From contig JADZFR010000049.1 of assembly GCA_020849795.1 (NCBI GenBank), positions 1 to 49,016 on the forward strand: a DNA stretch of 49,016 nucleotides, read 5' to 3'. This DNA comes from Planctomycetota bacterium (lineage in GTDB: Bacteria > Planctomycetota > UBA8742 > UBA2392). This document shows positions 24,705-32,475 of the stretch, in pieces (the first letter of the stretch is position 1; every line of letters begins with the position of its first letter). The notes under the pieces were generated by a model, which worked only from the letters and a program-made list of their open reading frames with translations, did no database searches and was not told the DNA's origin. Position numbers and translations under genes: made by a program.

Positions 24705-25408
24705 TTGCCCCTCTGTGGCTTCCGGTACCGCGTGCCGCGTTGTGCACCCTTGCCCGCCAGTCCGTAGGCGAACACTTTGCCGGCCACGCGCCACGCCCGC
24801 ACATTCCCGCCGTAGCGGTTGGCCTGGCGCATGTACTCAACAAACGGCTCGACGGCGGCCCGGTAGCGCAGTGTCACCACGCGCGCACCCACGCCCACGC
24901 GCGCGACGTCGCCGACGGCAGCCGCCACGTAGGCAGCAGCCGCACGGCGGGCGGCTTCTTCGTGCCGCTCGACCCAGCCGTGTTCCATGTTCATCAGGCC
25001 CGGGGCCTTCATGCTGACAAAGCTGTTGGGGTTGCCGCGCGCGGTGTAGCGGCGCACGACCTTGTCGGCGCGGCTCAGGTCAAGCCGGTAGCCCCTGGGC
25101 GTGTTGCGAATCAGGCTGCGCAGCGCAAGCGTGCGGCCCAGCCGCCCGGTCGCCCAGCCGCGTTTCATGCTCCACTTGCGGCGCTTCTTGACCTTGCGCC
25201 ACTTGTCGCCATAGGGCTCGACGGGCCGGGCCTTGCCCGCCCGGTTGAAGTACGTTTCGCCGACGAAAGCCTTGTGGATGCGCTTCAGCTCTGCGGGGGC
25301 CAACTTGCGCATGGCGTTGACAATCACGGGCGGCAGCTCGAGGTCCAGCCGCCCAAGCACCATCGCCTGAATCATCTGCTGCCGTAGCGTGAGCTTCGCG
25401 ATTGTCAT
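24701..25408 (-). CDS. basic head-tail or tail-completion protein
   Basis: 235 residues, strongly basic (KWRKVKKRRKWSMKRGW). An N-terminal helical part (LTLRQQMIQAMVLGRLDLELPPVIVNAMRK) precedes FNRAGKARPVEPYGDKWRKVKKRRK (about 54-78) and later VVRRYTARGNPNSFVSMKAPGL. The layout, 'G..W..L....R.G......L..TG.L..S..', resembles the virion morphogenesis (Mu gpG-like, HK97 gp10-like) family, where WATGRLGRTLALRSLIRNT would be the TG-L-S box. This is a resemblance by eye. Located just after the large Ig-domain protein. Confidence 0.5.
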   Translation of the reverse strand: MTIAKLTLRQQMIQAMVLGRLDLELPPVIVNAMRKLAPAELKRIHKAFVGETYFNRAGKARPVEPYGDKWRKVKKRRKWSMKRGWATGRLGRTLALRSLIRNTPRGYRLDLSRADKVVRRYTARGNPNSFVSMKAPGLMNMEHGWVERHEEAARRAAAAYVAAAVGDVARVGVGARVVTLRYRAAVEPFVEYMRQANRYGGNVRAWRVAGKVFAYGLAGKGAQRGTRYRKPQRGK

Positions 25409-25426
25409 TGCTATGCCGTCCCATGC

Positions 25427-27061
25427 TTAGCTTGCCGTGCCGGAAATGTTGATGCGGAAAGGCGTGGTGCCGCCGCTGTTCACAACATGCACCAGGATTG
25501 AGTACGCGCCGACGCCCGCCGGCGTCACGCCCAGCGTAATGTCAAGGTACTTGCCGGGCTCAATCACCGCGGGCACGGTAAGCCCCGCCGTGGTCAGGCT
25601 GCAGTTGGTCGGGCTGCCCGACGTCGCGGGCACCTGCACGGCCATGGGCGCGTAGCCGCTGTTGGTGATCCTGAATGTCACATCCTGCTCGGTCGTGCCG
25701 GTCGCACCCAGCGCCTCGGTGTCGTTGTCGGCAAAGGCCGCCCCGCCCTGGGTAACGGCAATCACCGCGGTAAGCGGGGTCCACTCCGCCCCGCCGCCGC
25801 TGATCGGCAGGCTGGGCCCTTCCGGTATCGCTTGCGCCCACCCGTCGGCCAGCGGGCCCGCCTGGGTCTGGCTGTCCGCGCCAAAGCTGACTTCGTCGTC
25901 AATCTGCGGCTCGCTGCCGTTTTCCCAGCACACGTGGTACTCCCCGGTCGGCAGCTTGAACGCCTTGGCGACGTAAATGCCGCCCAGCACGATTTCTTCG
26001 CCGCCGCCGCCAAAGGCGCCTTGCGTGATGGTCAGGCTGGCAATGTCGTCGTCGTCGTCAAAGTTTGGCGCATAGCCGTTTTCGTCCACGTCGGTCAGCA
26101 GCACAACCCACGCGCCGTTGCTCAGGTCGGTTTCGTCCCATGCTTCGCTGTAGACGCCACGGTCATAGACAATGTCGCCTTCCCATGCCGCGCCGTTCAT
26201 GTACACGGGTATGGCCTCGGCAATCGGGCTGCCGTCAAGATCCCAGTTGGTGTATTCCTGGTACAGCACCAGCGCGGTGCTTGGCCCACCCACGCCCACG
26301 CCATAGGGCTGTTCGCCGAACTTGATGCTGGTCTTGACGCGCACCACGGGCGTGCCCGTGCGCTCCTGTGTCCATTCTGCAATGCCGTCGGTCGTGATGG
26401 CGTCGCCGTCGGCCACGTCCGCGTTGCCCTGCAGCACGGCGTTGGGCGCCAGTCCCTGGCTGCGCGGGCCTACCAGCTCGGTATCGACGGCAAACTCCGC
26501 GCCCTTGATGCGCAGGCTGTTGTTGCGGCTGGCAGGGGCGTTGCTGCCCTCATAGCGTACGCGTATGCCGGTGCCGCTGCGCCCGTCGGCTTCGCTGCTG
26601 CGCACGCGCACCGTGATGCCGTCAGGCAGCTCATGGTTGCCTTGCTCGATGCGCTGCCCCCACTTGTTGACCGTGAAGCGGCGGTGGATGCCCACGACGT
26701 TGTCCGCGGGGTTGGCGCCGTACGACACGGCGCGGCCCTGCACATAGATGCCCTGGGCAACCATGTACTCGACAAGGTCATGCGCCATTTGCTCGACGGT
26801 GCCCGACGCCCGGCCAATCGCGTTGCAGCCGTACTCCATGGCCGGCACCAGCGCGTTGCGCAGCCGCGTGTTCCAGTTTGCGGCCTCGGCCTGGGTGCGC
26901 GACACCGCCGCCGACGCGCGGGCGCGCTCGGTTTCAACCAGCCCGGTCAGGCTAGAGCCCAGGCTGTCAAAGCTGTGCAGCCAGCCCTGGCCGCCGCGCT
27001 GCGCACTGGCCTGCATGGCGATGAGGTAGCGGGCCTGCGTCTGGAAGTTTGCGAACGTCAT
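25427..27061 (-). CDS. virion protein with C-terminal Ig-like (choice-of-anchor-D type) domain
   Basis: 544 residues. N-terminal 110 residues are helical (QTQARYLIAMQASAQ ... GTVEQMAHDLVEYMVAQG). 110-400 is beta-rich, with acidic DFDDDDDIASLT. Residues about 440-544 (EQDVTFRITNSGYAPMAVQVP ... EPGKYLDITLGVTPAGVGAYSILVHVVNSGGTTPFRINISGTAS) match the HYDIN/choice-of-anchor-D beta-sandwich pattern seen in surface and structural proteins. As the largest protein next to the head module it may be a tail tube or sheath-like protein with a display domain. TAGGAG precedes the ATG. Confidence 0.6.
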   Translation of the reverse strand: MTFANFQTQARYLIAMQASAQRGGQGWLHSFDSLGSSLTGLVETERARASAAVSRTQAEAANWNTRLRNALVPAMEYGCNAIGRASGTVEQMAHDLVEYMVAQGIYVQGRAVSYGANPADNVVGIHRRFTVNKWGQRIEQGNHELPDGITVRVRSSEADGRSGTGIRVRYEGSNAPASRNNSLRIKGAEFAVDTELVGPRSQGLAPNAVLQGNADVADGDAITTDGIAEWTQERTGTPVVRVKTSIKFGEQPYGVGVGGPSTALVLYQEYTNWDLDGSPIAEAIPVYMNGAAWEGDIVYDRGVYSEAWDETDLSNGAWVVLLTDVDENGYAPNFDDDDDIASLTITQGAFGGGGEEIVLGGIYVAKAFKLPTGEYHVCWENGSEPQIDDEVSFGADSQTQAGPLADGWAQAIPEGPSLPISGGGAEWTPLTAVIAVTQGGAAFADNDTEALGATGTTEQDVTFRITNSGYAPMAVQVPATSGSPTNCSLTTAGLTVPAVIEPGKYLDITLGVTPAGVGAYSILVHVVNSGGTTPFRINISGTAS

Positions 27062-27070
27062 GGCTGGCTC

Positions 27071-27589
27071 CTATGGCACGTGTTTCAGCGGCGCAATCTG
27101 CCCTACTGTGATTCGCACCGTGGCTTCCAGGGTGCGCTTGGTCTTGCTTTCTGCCTCGATAATATCTTCGTCCAGCTCCACGCGCCCTGCCTTGGCCGGC
27201 AGGTTTCCCTCGGTGTCGGTCACGAAATCCCGAAAGAACACGCGGCTGTCGCCGAAGATGTTTTCCAGCCCCTGGTGCAGGTCAAGCGCGGGCTGATCCA
27301 CTCCCACGTCATCCCACAGGGTAAACAGCAGCTTGTAAATGTACGTGCGGCGCTTGCTGGCCCGGTTTTCGCCTTCGTCGAAAGGTACACGGTCCACACC
27401 CTCATAGAACACCATGCAGTGGCCGGGCTGGCGCGTGGCCTCGGCGTCGTCGTGGGCAAAGTCTGCCAGCTCCACGTTCAGCGTTGCCCCGCTGCCCGCC
27501 AGCACTTCGTCGATGATGGCATTGCCGCTTTTCAGGGCGGCAACGATGGCGGCTCCAAGGCGACGGCGCAGTGTGTTGAAGCTGGCCAC
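27071..27589 (-). CDS. tail terminator-like protein, GTG start
   Basis: 172 residues starting with GTG; the previous stop is three bases upstream and AGGAAAA lies before it. Helix (NTLRRRLGAAIVAALKSGN) then beta strands (ATLNVELADFA, HCMVFYEGVDR, RTYIYKLLFTLWDDVG, LEATVRITVGQI): the layout of small tail-terminator proteins (lambda gpU, Mu gp37 type). It sits between head-completion and tail genes, as expected. Family assignment is by layout only. Confidence 0.5.
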   Translation of the reverse strand: MASFNTLRRRLGAAIVAALKSGNAIIDEVLAGSGATLNVELADFAHDDAEATRQPGHCMVFYEGVDRVPFDEGENRASKRRTYIYKLLFTLWDDVGVDQPALDLHQGLENIFGDSRVFFRDFVTDTEGNLPAKAGRVELDEDIIEAESKTKRTLEATVRITVGQIAPLKHVP

Positions 27590-27592
27590 GGC

Positions 27593-28147
27593 CTATTTTC
27601 CTTTCTTGCCCCGGCCCGCTGGTTTGCGACCTTTCGCCGTCGGCAGCGTGCTGATGGTGGCCAGCGGCTTTTCATCCGGCGGCGCTGGCGGCGGGTTGCC
27701 GTTCTGCGGCTGGGCAGGTTCGGGCGGCGCGGGGTCGCCGCTTGCGGCTTCCCGGTTCAAGCCATCTGCCTTTTCCACCGCCGCGTCGGCCATGCGTTTG
27801 GCCTGGCGCTTGTAGTGCTCAAGCTGTTCGTCGCCGCTGTTGGCGCCCAGCACGCGGTTGTGCGTCTCGGCAATCGCGGTCACCACGGCTTGCAGCTTGT
27901 CGAAGGCTTCAATCGCGGGCTTCATGTCTTCAAAACCGGCCTGGAAGTGGCGCAACAGGTGTTCCGTCTCGGCCTTGAACGCCCGGAACATGGCCACGTA
28001 GTTCAGCACGGGCCACGAGCCTGCACGGTGCGGGCGGATCATGCGTTCATCGACCGGCATGAAATAGCGCAGGTCAACCGCAGGCTCGACGGCCGCCGGC
28101 GGCTTTGTGGGCATGGGTATGACGCGACGTTGCTTCTTGTTGCTCAT
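27593..28147 (-). CDS. hypothetical head or neck protein with disordered tail
   Basis: 184 residues with GGGAAAG before the ATG. A central helical region (about 45-125, FRAFKAETEHLLRHFQAGFEDMKPAIEAFDKLQAVVTAIAETHN) is followed by a Pro-rich, then Lys-rich tail (GDPAPPEPAQPQNGNPPPAP ... GRKPAGRGKKGK). The tail looks disordered and basic and could touch packaged DNA. No family recognised. Confidence 0.5.
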   Translation of the reverse strand: MSNKKQRRVIPMPTKPPAAVEPAVDLRYFMPVDERMIRPHRAGSWPVLNYVAMFRAFKAETEHLLRHFQAGFEDMKPAIEAFDKLQAVVTAIAETHNRVLGANSGDEQLEHYKRQAKRMADAAVEKADGLNREAASGDPAPPEPAQPQNGNPPPAPPDEKPLATISTLPTAKGRKPAGRGKKGK

Positions 28148-28194
28148 GGCTTTCCCTGGCAGGTGCTGCGTCGTGCGGGCCGGGCGGTTCCTGT

Positions 28195-28581
28195 CTATCT
28201 AACTTCCCACGGCAGTTGGCCGAAAGGGTAAAGCGAGTCAATCCGTGTGGTCAAAAACTTCATTTTGCGGGGCTCGCTTTCCAGCGCCTTACGACGCTCA
28301 ATCACGGCCTCTTTCTTCTCGGTCCACTTCTCGATGTAGCGCTCCATGTCGGCGCTGACTTCAATCGGGATCATCGCGCGCAGCCACAGCACGGCCTCGA
28401 CAAAGCCGATGTTGCGCACAATCACGTCGGTTTCGTCGGGGTCTGTGCCGAATATTTCTTCGCACTCGGCCACAGCCACCGCGATTGCCTCGGCGCGTTG
28501 CGTGGCACCCACCTTGGCCGCCTGCACGTTGCGGTCGGCCCAGGTGGTGAACAGCGTTGTGATTCCGTCTGCAAGTGCCAT
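28195..28581 (-). CDS. head-tail connector-type protein
   Basis: 128 residues, almost entirely helical (MALADGITTLFTTWADRN, AEAIAVAVAECEEIFGTDP, MERYIEKWTEKKEAVIERRKALE) with an end LTTRIDSLYPFGQLPWEVR. Small helical proteins right after the major capsid gene are usually head-completion or adaptor proteins; here this is inference from position and size. A strong terminator separates it from the capsid gene, so it should be made at lower level. Confidence 0.5.
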   Translation of the reverse strand: MALADGITTLFTTWADRNVQAAKVGATQRAEAIAVAVAECEEIFGTDPDETDVIVRNIGFVEAVLWLRAMIPIEVSADMERYIEKWTEKKEAVIERRKALESEPRKMKFLTTRIDSLYPFGQLPWEVR

Positions 28582-28594
28582 GTTCTGCCTGTTG

Positions 28595-28624
28595 AAAAGG
28601 CCCGCCCACGTGGGGCGGGCCTTT
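28595..28624 (-). terminator. strong intrinsic terminator after the major capsid gene
   Basis: On the - strand AAAGGCCCGCCC (28624-28613) and GGGCGGGCCTTT (28607-28596) form a 12-bp stem with a 5-base loop, followed by T and CAAC. It lies 21 bp after the capsid stop, so it should limit read-through into tail genes and keep capsid messages in excess. Confidence 0.85.
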
Positions 28625-28644
28625 GGTTCGCACGCTCAGCCGGA

Positions 28645-29673
28645 TTACCGGATGTTCGTGAAGTCGATCCAGACGGCCTGCAGCGGGCTGCCGTAACCCG
28701 CCTCAATCTCGGTGCGCGCGGCGAAGATGTAGCGTTCGCGCTCAATCACGCCCTCGGTTGCAAAGACGCTGTCGGCTGCTGCCTGGTTGGGCGGCAGGTT
28801 GGTTTCAATCTGCACGCCCTCGCGGCGGCGCACGGTCTGCAACAGCTTCAGGCGGTTGGTGACCGGGCGGTACACCAGGATGCCGCCGGCGGCGTTGGCG
28901 CCGTGGCCGTTCAGGTTGCTGTACGCCTGGTCGTCGAACAGGCTGTTCGGGCGAATCTGGTACCCGCGCAGGCGCGGCACGGTCTGGCTGGCCGTGACCT
29001 GGCCGGTGTCGATGTTTTCGTCAATCAACTGCATCATCTTCTGCGTGGTCGGGTACATGATGCGCAGGTCGCCCTGGATCATGCCCGGGTTGAAGTACTT
29101 GCGGCCGTTGCTGAAAGCAAACTGGCTCAGCCGCTCTTTGGCGCGGTACAGGGCCGCGCGCAGGTTGGTAGCGTCCAGCACGCCGCCGTTGATGCGGTTG
29201 TTGTTGGTCACAACCGGGTTGCCGCTGCCCGGCATTTGCACAGCACCGAAGAACGTGGTGTCGCTGTACAGGTTGGGCACGGTGCCGCCGGCAACGGCGG
29301 TGTCCAGCAGCTTGGTGTACAGCTCGTCGCGCAGCGCCATTTCCTCGGCGGCAGCGTCGCTCATCATGGCCGGCAGGTTGGCGCGCAGGTAGGCCATGAG
29401 CTGGTCCCACTTCGCGCGCTGGATTTCGCGGCCGAACTTGAAGACGTCGGTGATGATCGAGTAGTCGCGCTCGGTCACGCCGCTGAAGTCCATTTGGCCG
29501 CGGAAGCGCTCAAAGCGCCCGTTTTTGGCCTGGGCGAAGTACTTTTTGAAGCCCGTGGGCTCCACGGCTTCTTCGCTCAGCTCGGCATAGACGCTGCTTT
29601 CGTAGGTCAGCTCGAACTCGCTGATTGCGGTCGTGCTGGCGCCAAGCAGCAGGTCATTCAGTTCCGGGTCCAT
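28645..29673 (-). CDS. major capsid protein, Mu gpT-like
   Basis: 342 residues. Residues 40-130 (EPTGFKKYFAQAKNGRFERF ... FSGVTERDYSIITDVFKFGREIQRAKWDQLMAYLR) match the pattern of Mu gpT-type major head proteins, in which 'R.YSI....F..G..I.R' follows an E-loop region; later LRAALYRAKERLSQFAFSNGRKYFNP and the C-terminal GVIERERYIFAARTEIEAGYGSPLQAVWIDF also fit. HK97 fold is expected. GAGG lies before the ATG; a 48-bp tandem repeat sits just upstream, and the strong terminator follows. Position after protease and scaffold genes supports the call. Confidence 0.85.
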   Translation of the reverse strand: MDPELNDLLLGASTTAISEFELTYESSVYAELSEEAVEPTGFKKYFAQAKNGRFERFRGQMDFSGVTERDYSIITDVFKFGREIQRAKWDQLMAYLRANLPAMMSDAAAEEMALRDELYTKLLDTAVAGGTVPNLYSDTTFFGAVQMPGSGNPVVTNNNRINGGVLDATNLRAALYRAKERLSQFAFSNGRKYFNPGMIQGDLRIMYPTTQKMMQLIDENIDTGQVTASQTVPRLRGYQIRPNSLFDDQAYSNLNGHGANAAGGILVYRPVTNRLKLLQTVRRREGVQIETNLPPNQAAADSVFATEGVIERERYIFAARTEIEAGYGSPLQAVWIDFTNIR

Positions 29674-29690
29674 GATTTACCTCAAGTGGT

Positions 29691-29794
29691 TGTGTTGTTC
29701 TCTCTGTCCTGCCTGCTGCGTTGCCTTGTCCTTGCCTTTGTGTTGTTCTCTCTGTCCTGCCTGCTGCGTTGCCTTGTCCTTGCCTTTGTGTTGT
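29691..29794 (-). repeat. 48-bp perfect tandem repeat in the capsid gene leader
   Basis: The 48-bp unit beginning TGTGTTGTTCTCTCTGTCCT occurs at 29691-29738 and 29739-29786 without mismatch, followed by 8 bases of a third unit. It lies between the decoration-type gene and the capsid ATG (29673), so it forms the capsid gene's 5' region. On the transcript it is purine-rich (GGACAAGGCAACGCAGCAGG). Next to it is a GCTTGCGGC-type inverted pair (29797-29820). Confidence 0.9.
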
Positions 29795-29822
29795 CAGCCG
29801 CAAGCTGCCGGCCGCAAGCTCA

Positions 29823-30866
29823 TTATGTCAGTACCGCGCCGCGCTGGCGCAGGCGCACCCATGCCTTTGCCTGGCGGCCGCCGCGAATCGGCGTCACGCG
29901 GGTGGTCAGGGCGCCCGTGGGCACCAGTGCAACCTCGGCTTCGTCAATCGAATCCGTGGTCTGGTAAATGTGCACTGTGTCGTCGATGGCGACGGCGAAG
30001 TACTTGTGGGTGTTGATGAGCAGGTTGATGTCTGCCGCAACCAGTGCGGCGGTCACCGCTGCACTTGTGCTGTAGGCGATGGTGTTGCCCAGCAGCTCGG
30101 TGCCGCCGGCGGTGATGCTGGTCAGGCTGCCCGTGGTGCCGGTGATGGTCAGCGTGCCGCTGCCCGCCTGCGCGGCAAAGCGGGTGCCGTTCTGGTCAAG
30201 GAATGACTGGAACACGCCCATCTTGCCGGTGCCGGCAAACTTGGCCTTGGTGGCGCTGGACACGTAGGCGTCCGCGCCCTCGTTGGCCGCGATGGTGTTC
30301 TTGCCGGCGCTGGCGTTTGTGTCGGTGCTGGACATGGTCGTGACCGTGGACACCACAGCGAAGCTTTCGACGGTCGCCACGCGCTCGATGATCTTGATGG
30401 TCGCGCTGGCGCTGCGGTACGCGTAGAAGCGCCCGTTGTTGGCGTTGATCTGCGCGATGGCCACGATGGCCGTGGCGTCCAGGCTGGTGCCGTAGGCTAC
30501 CGGCGTGCCCAGGATTTCGACGCCGTCGGCGGTGATGCTGTCGATGCTGCCGGCGGTGCTGCCCGAAAGGGCGACGGTGCCGCCGGTGCCGGCGATGGTC
30601 AGTGCCAGGTCAAGCAGCACGTCGCAGCCGCCGACGTCAAGCAGCACGGAAGCCGCTTTGCCGGTGGCGCTGGCGTTGGCAACGCGGTCCTGGCCGACGT
30701 TCAGGCCGGCCATTTTCAGGTTGGTCGTGCTGTCGGTGGCCTTTTGCACCTTGCCGGTGGTCGTGAGCAGGAACATGACTTCGCCCTGGCGGTGCGCCTC
30801 AGACAGCAGGCGCGGCATTTCGTCCTGCTGGCCGCTGGAACGATACTTGAGAAGGTGGGTGGTCAT
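29823..30866 (-). CDS. capsid-associated decoration-type protein with duplicated domain
   Basis: 347 residues. Two homologous modules are visible: ALTIAGTGGTVALSGSTAGSIDSITADGVEILG (about 90-122) and SGTLTITGTTGSLTSITAGGTELLG (about 232-256), each followed by AYGTS/AYSTSAAVTA.IVA.IN and a strand pair. The first 60 residues (SEAHRQGEVMFLLTTTGKVQKA) and the last 30 (RGGRQAKAWVRLRQRGAVLT) may bind the capsid. Such proteins next to the capsid gene are often decoration or head-fibre proteins. The module type also appears in the 14040-15503 protein, suggesting related appendages on head and tail. Confidence 0.6.
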   Translation of the reverse strand: MTTHLLKYRSSGQQDEMPRLLSEAHRQGEVMFLLTTTGKVQKATDSTTNLKMAGLNVGQDRVANASATGKAASVLLDVGGCDVLLDLALTIAGTGGTVALSGSTAGSIDSITADGVEILGTPVAYGTSLDATAIVAIAQINANNGRFYAYRSASATIKIIERVATVESFAVVSTVTTMSSTDTNASAGKNTIAANEGADAYVSSATKAKFAGTGKMGVFQSFLDQNGTRFAAQAGSGTLTITGTTGSLTSITAGGTELLGNTIAYSTSAAVTAALVAADINLLINTHKYFAVAIDDTVHIYQTTDSIDEAEVALVPTGALTTRVTPIRGGRQAKAWVRLRQRGAVLT

Positions 30867-30960
30867 GGCTGTTCTCGCTCGTAAGGTTTTTGGTTGGTCC
30901 TGTGCCCTGCCGCGTTTCTCGTTTGCCGTTCAGTGTGTCAGTCTGCCGGTGCCGCGTGGT

Positions 30961-31512
30961 TTAGCCGGTCGGGATGCTTTTCAGCCAGCTTGCGTACAGC
31001 GTGTCGGTGTACGCCGCCACTTCCATGTTGTGGGCTTTCGCGCGCTTGGCCAGCGCCGCGGGGCTGCCGAAGTGCCCGGCGTCCAGCTTGCGCTTGAACT
31101 CGGCGCGGGTGTCGGCGGCAACCGGCTTGTCGTCGGTCGGCGCGGGGCTGTTCTTGATGGCGAACAGCTTGGCCTCGGCGGCCATGCGGCCGATTTCAGC
31201 CTCGCGCACCGGGCCCGCCGGGTGCTTTTCAAGCTTGGCGCGAATCGCGCTGACGGGTTCCAGCTTGTTCAGCGCGTGGATTTCGTTGCAGGCGGCAACA
31301 AGGGCGGTTTCGTCCTCGGCCAGTTTCTTCTGTTCGGCGCGCGCGGTGCCCAGCATCGCATCGACCTGGTCGGGCAAGAAAAGCTTTTTCTCTTTCACGC
31401 GGGCGCTGATCGTCTTTTCGACGCCAACGGCTTCGGCTTCAAGCAGCTCGGCCTTGAAGGCTTGGCCCTCGGGCGTGCCGCTGATCCACGCGAGTATCTT
31501 TTCTTTGTCCAT
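30961..31512 (-). CDS. capsid scaffold-like protein
   Basis: 183 residues, highly charged and helical (AELLEAEAVGVEKTISARVKEKKLFLP, AMLGTARAEQKKLAEDETALVAACNEIH), with a helical C-terminus (EFKRKLDAGHFGSPAALAKRAKAHNMEVAAYTDTLYASWLKS) of the sort that binds capsid subunits. Order protease, this gene, decoration, capsid protein matches Mu-like and many siphovirus modules where the scaffold follows the protease. GAGG precedes the ATG, and a promoter candidate lies just upstream. Confidence 0.65.
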   Translation of the reverse strand: MDKEKILAWISGTPEGQAFKAELLEAEAVGVEKTISARVKEKKLFLPDQVDAMLGTARAEQKKLAEDETALVAACNEIHALNKLEPVSAIRAKLEKHPAGPVREAEIGRMAAEAKLFAIKNSPAPTDDKPVAADTRAEFKRKLDAGHFGSPAALAKRAKAHNMEVAAYTDTLYASWLKSIPTG

Positions 31513-31548
31513 GGTCGGCCTCTTGTGTGTCAGTAACTTGTGCCCCTA

Positions 31549-31578
31549 TATGTAGGTGACGATATACGGGGTTGTCAA
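31549..31578 (-). promoter_or_regulatory. candidate promoter for scaffold, decoration and capsid genes
   Basis: On the - strand TTGACA (31578-31573) is followed 18 bp later by TACATA (31554-31549), 37 bp before the scaffold ATG. The region is an AT-rich island in a GC-rich genome. A GTGTGTCAGTAACTTG copy lies just downstream at 31525-31540 and a single GGTATGACC half-site at 31611-31619 (+ strand). Confidence 0.5.
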
Positions 31579-31641
31579 CAGTATTTGTCAGAAAATATGC
31601 AACAGCTTGCGGTATGACCAGCTTGCGGCTTGCTGCCGCTG

Positions 31642-32475
31642 CTACCTGCCCGTGCGAACCGGGCGGCCGGCAATCAGGTCGGCCATGCAGTCGTCGGCGC
31701 TGCACACCGCATCGACCACGCCCATTTCGACGCAGTCTTTCGCGTGCCAGCACTGGCCCGTCATCCACGTGCGCGCCTTGTCGGCGTCGATGTTGCGGCC
31801 GCGCGCGATGGCGTCAACAAACAGGTCGCCCCAGTGGTCAACGTGCTTCTGTTCTTCGGCCACAAGCTCGGGCGTCACCGGCGTGCCGGGTGCGCCCTGG
31901 CCTTTCAGGTGGCCGGTGCTTACCAGCGTGACCTTGACGCCCGCCTTTTCGGCCATTCCGGTCACGTCCTGCAACAACGCGTACACGCCGATGCAGCCGG
32001 CCATCGCTGAGCGGTCAATGCTGATGCTGTCGGCCTGGCTGGCCACAAGATAGCCAAGGCTGGCCGCAAGGTTGTTCACGTGCGCGTGCACGCGCCGGTG
32101 TTTGCGCAGGCCGTGAATCGCGTCGGCAAGCTGAAAGCCGCCGCTGACCTGGCCGCCGGGGCTGTCGATACTGAGCAGCACCGTGTGCACGCCGGGCAGT
32201 TTGTCCAGGGTGCGCACCACGTCGGCCGCTTCGTTGCTGCTGACGCCGCCGAACTTGCTGCGCAGCCGCATGAAGGGCCCGTCCATGCGAATCACCGCCA
32301 CGCCGCCATGCACGTCGCGGGCGGGGTTGAACAGCGGCGGAGTATCTTCGCCGACGCCGGTTTCAACCAGTTTGCCCGCGTGCCATGCGGCAACGGCGCC
32401 CTGCAGCACGTCGGGCTTGATGGCGTAGTAGCCCATGTGGGCGGCAAAGCAGGCGCGATTGCGGCGGTCGGTCAT
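31642..32475 (-). CDS. prohead protease, S49 (SppA) family
   Basis: 277 residues. The S49/ClpP-like fold is evident: GGVAVIRMDGPFM (57-69), VLLSIDSPGGQVSGG (99-113, the oxyanion 'SPGG' box) and NNLAASLGYLVASQAD (134-149) with the expected nucleophile Ser139, followed by SIDRSAMAGCIGVY (152-165). Family members mature phage proheads by cutting scaffold and capsid proteins. The start overlaps the portal stop by one base (TGATG); a long upstream open frame inside the portal gene is ignored. It directly precedes the scaffold gene, as in other phages with this module. Confidence 0.9.
   Translation of the reverse strand: MTDRRNRACFAAHMGYYAIKPDVLQGAVAAWHAGKLVETGVGEDTPPLFNPARDVHGGVAVIRMDGPFMRLRSKFGGVSSNEAADVVRTLDKLPGVHTVLLSIDSPGGQVSGGFQLADAIHGLRKHRRVHAHVNNLAASLGYLVASQADSISIDRSAMAGCIGVYALLQDVTGMAEKAGVKVTLVSTGHLKGQGAPGTPVTPELVAEEQKHVDHWGDLFVDAIARGRNIDADKARTWMTGQCWHAKDCVEMGVVDAVCSADDCMADLIAGRPVRTGR

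Noticed and set aside
25832..28231. A 799-codon + strand frame over head and tail genes
   Set aside because: Mirror frame of well-supported - strand genes; composition is typical of antisense high-GC DNA.
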